Source of the DNA: Trinickia dabaoshanensis
GTDB lineage: Bacteria; Pseudomonadota; Gammaproteobacteria; Burkholderiales; Burkholderiaceae
Assembly (NCBI RefSeq): GCF_002879885.1
Contig: NZ_PNYA01000003.1
Location: 286,474-350,473, forward strand
Direction: 5' to 3'
DNA length: 64,000 nt
Every line of letters starts with the position of its first letter. The stretch's first letter is position 1. Under the pieces are notes generated by a model that ran no database searches, was not told the DNA's origin, and saw only the letters and a list, made by a program, of their open reading frames with translations. The translations under genes and the position numbers were made by a program. Of this stretch, positions 63,820 through 64,000 are shown piece by piece.

Positions 63820-64000
63820 ATGTCTACCCTCCTAGATCCCGCCGAAGCGGCGGCTACGCCCGTCACCGCGCCGCGCATGGACCATCTCGACTGGCTCGAG
63901 GCGGAATCGATTCACATCCTGCGCGAGCTCGTGGCCGAATGCAGCAAGCCGGCGTTGCTGTTCTCGGGCGGCAAGGATTCCGTCGTCGTGCTGCACCTGG
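63820..64000 (+). CDS. cysD: sulfate adenylyltransferase subunit 2, 3' end outside window
   Basis: The frame starts at the ATG at 63820 and runs off the window. The 60 visible residues begin [33 protein letters not shown] and include the PP-loop [15 protein letters not shown], diagnostic of CysD. With CysN (expected downstream) it makes APS from sulfate and ATP, feeding cysC upstream. Confidence 0.95.
   Translation, partial: MSTLLDPAEAAATPVTAPRMDHLDWLEAESIHILRELVAECSKPALLFSGGKDSVVVLHL

Noticed and set aside
1..64000. CRISPR arrays, tRNA/rRNA genes, insertion sequences, prophage
   Set aside because: No spaced repeats, cloverleaf sequences, transposase motifs or phage genes were found on either strand.

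Overview
This window is about 64 kb of high-GC bacterial chromosome. It is most likely chromosome 1 of a Burkholderia sensu lato species (Burkholderia, Paraburkholderia or Trinickia). That placement is inferred from the gene content: a beta-proteobacterial HU gene, a type II secretion operon with gspC on the opposite strand, a small protein resembling the DUF3717 family, an ada-alkA pair, and two liv transporters beside mnmG. No rRNA, tRNA, insertion sequence, prophage or CRISPR array was seen. The segment looks like stable core genome close to the replication origin.

Left arm (1-22.6 kb). The window opens inside mnmG (gidA), which carries one centromere-like parS site; a second lies just upstream of its start. 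Next come two complete branched-chain amino-acid type ABC systems (1.8-6.7 kb, with a fused permease-ATPase, and 7.4-12.2 kb, with a non-canonical Walker A in LivF). They are followed by a GMC oxidoreductase with a divergent LysR regulator, a CYTH-domain protein, an Lrp regulator divergent from phenylalanine hydroxylase (phhA) and its pterin-recycling partner (phhB), a small DUF3717-like protein, a TctD/TctE-like two-component system, a bacterial SET-domain protein, a class I glutamine amidotransferase and a MarR regulator with a four-cysteine tail.

Origin-like region (22.8-26.3 kb). Two intergenic stretches hold the same arrangement in opposite orientation: CATGCGGTTAT, 39 nt, a DnaA-box-like 9-mer, 14 nt, then a TTGTTAACTnCTACTACGTA element. 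Between them lie a YbdK-type carboxylate-amine ligase and a cation/proton antiporter. Together with the parS sites and neighbouring mnmC and hupB, this is a good candidate for the chromosome 1 origin, with an unusual split, inverted layout.

Right arm (26.3-64 kb). This holds mnmC, hupB, a His-rich COG0523 metallochaperone GTPase, an exported lytic transglycosylase and the type II secretion operon gspDEF-(C reversed)-GHIJKLMN. After these come an RND/EmrAB-type outer-membrane factor divergent from a DHA2 exporter, a lipoprotein, gshA, alkA and ada. A short intergenic sRNA gene at 51.24 kb has two perfect TGTCTCCTCC (anti-Shine-Dalgarno) repeats and a strong terminator. Further on are a VOC protein, yaeQ, small exported and membrane proteins, an IclR-headed operon (polar amino-acid ABC transporter plus hutG-like formimidoylglutamase), a chemoreceptor, and a compact sulfation cassette. 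The cassette consists of APS kinase (cysC), a DHH phosphoesterase, a sulfotransferase, a TauE/SafE anion exporter and cysD, which runs off the window end. It appears able to activate sulfate to PAPS, transfer it to an unknown acceptor and perhaps remove the pAp by-product.
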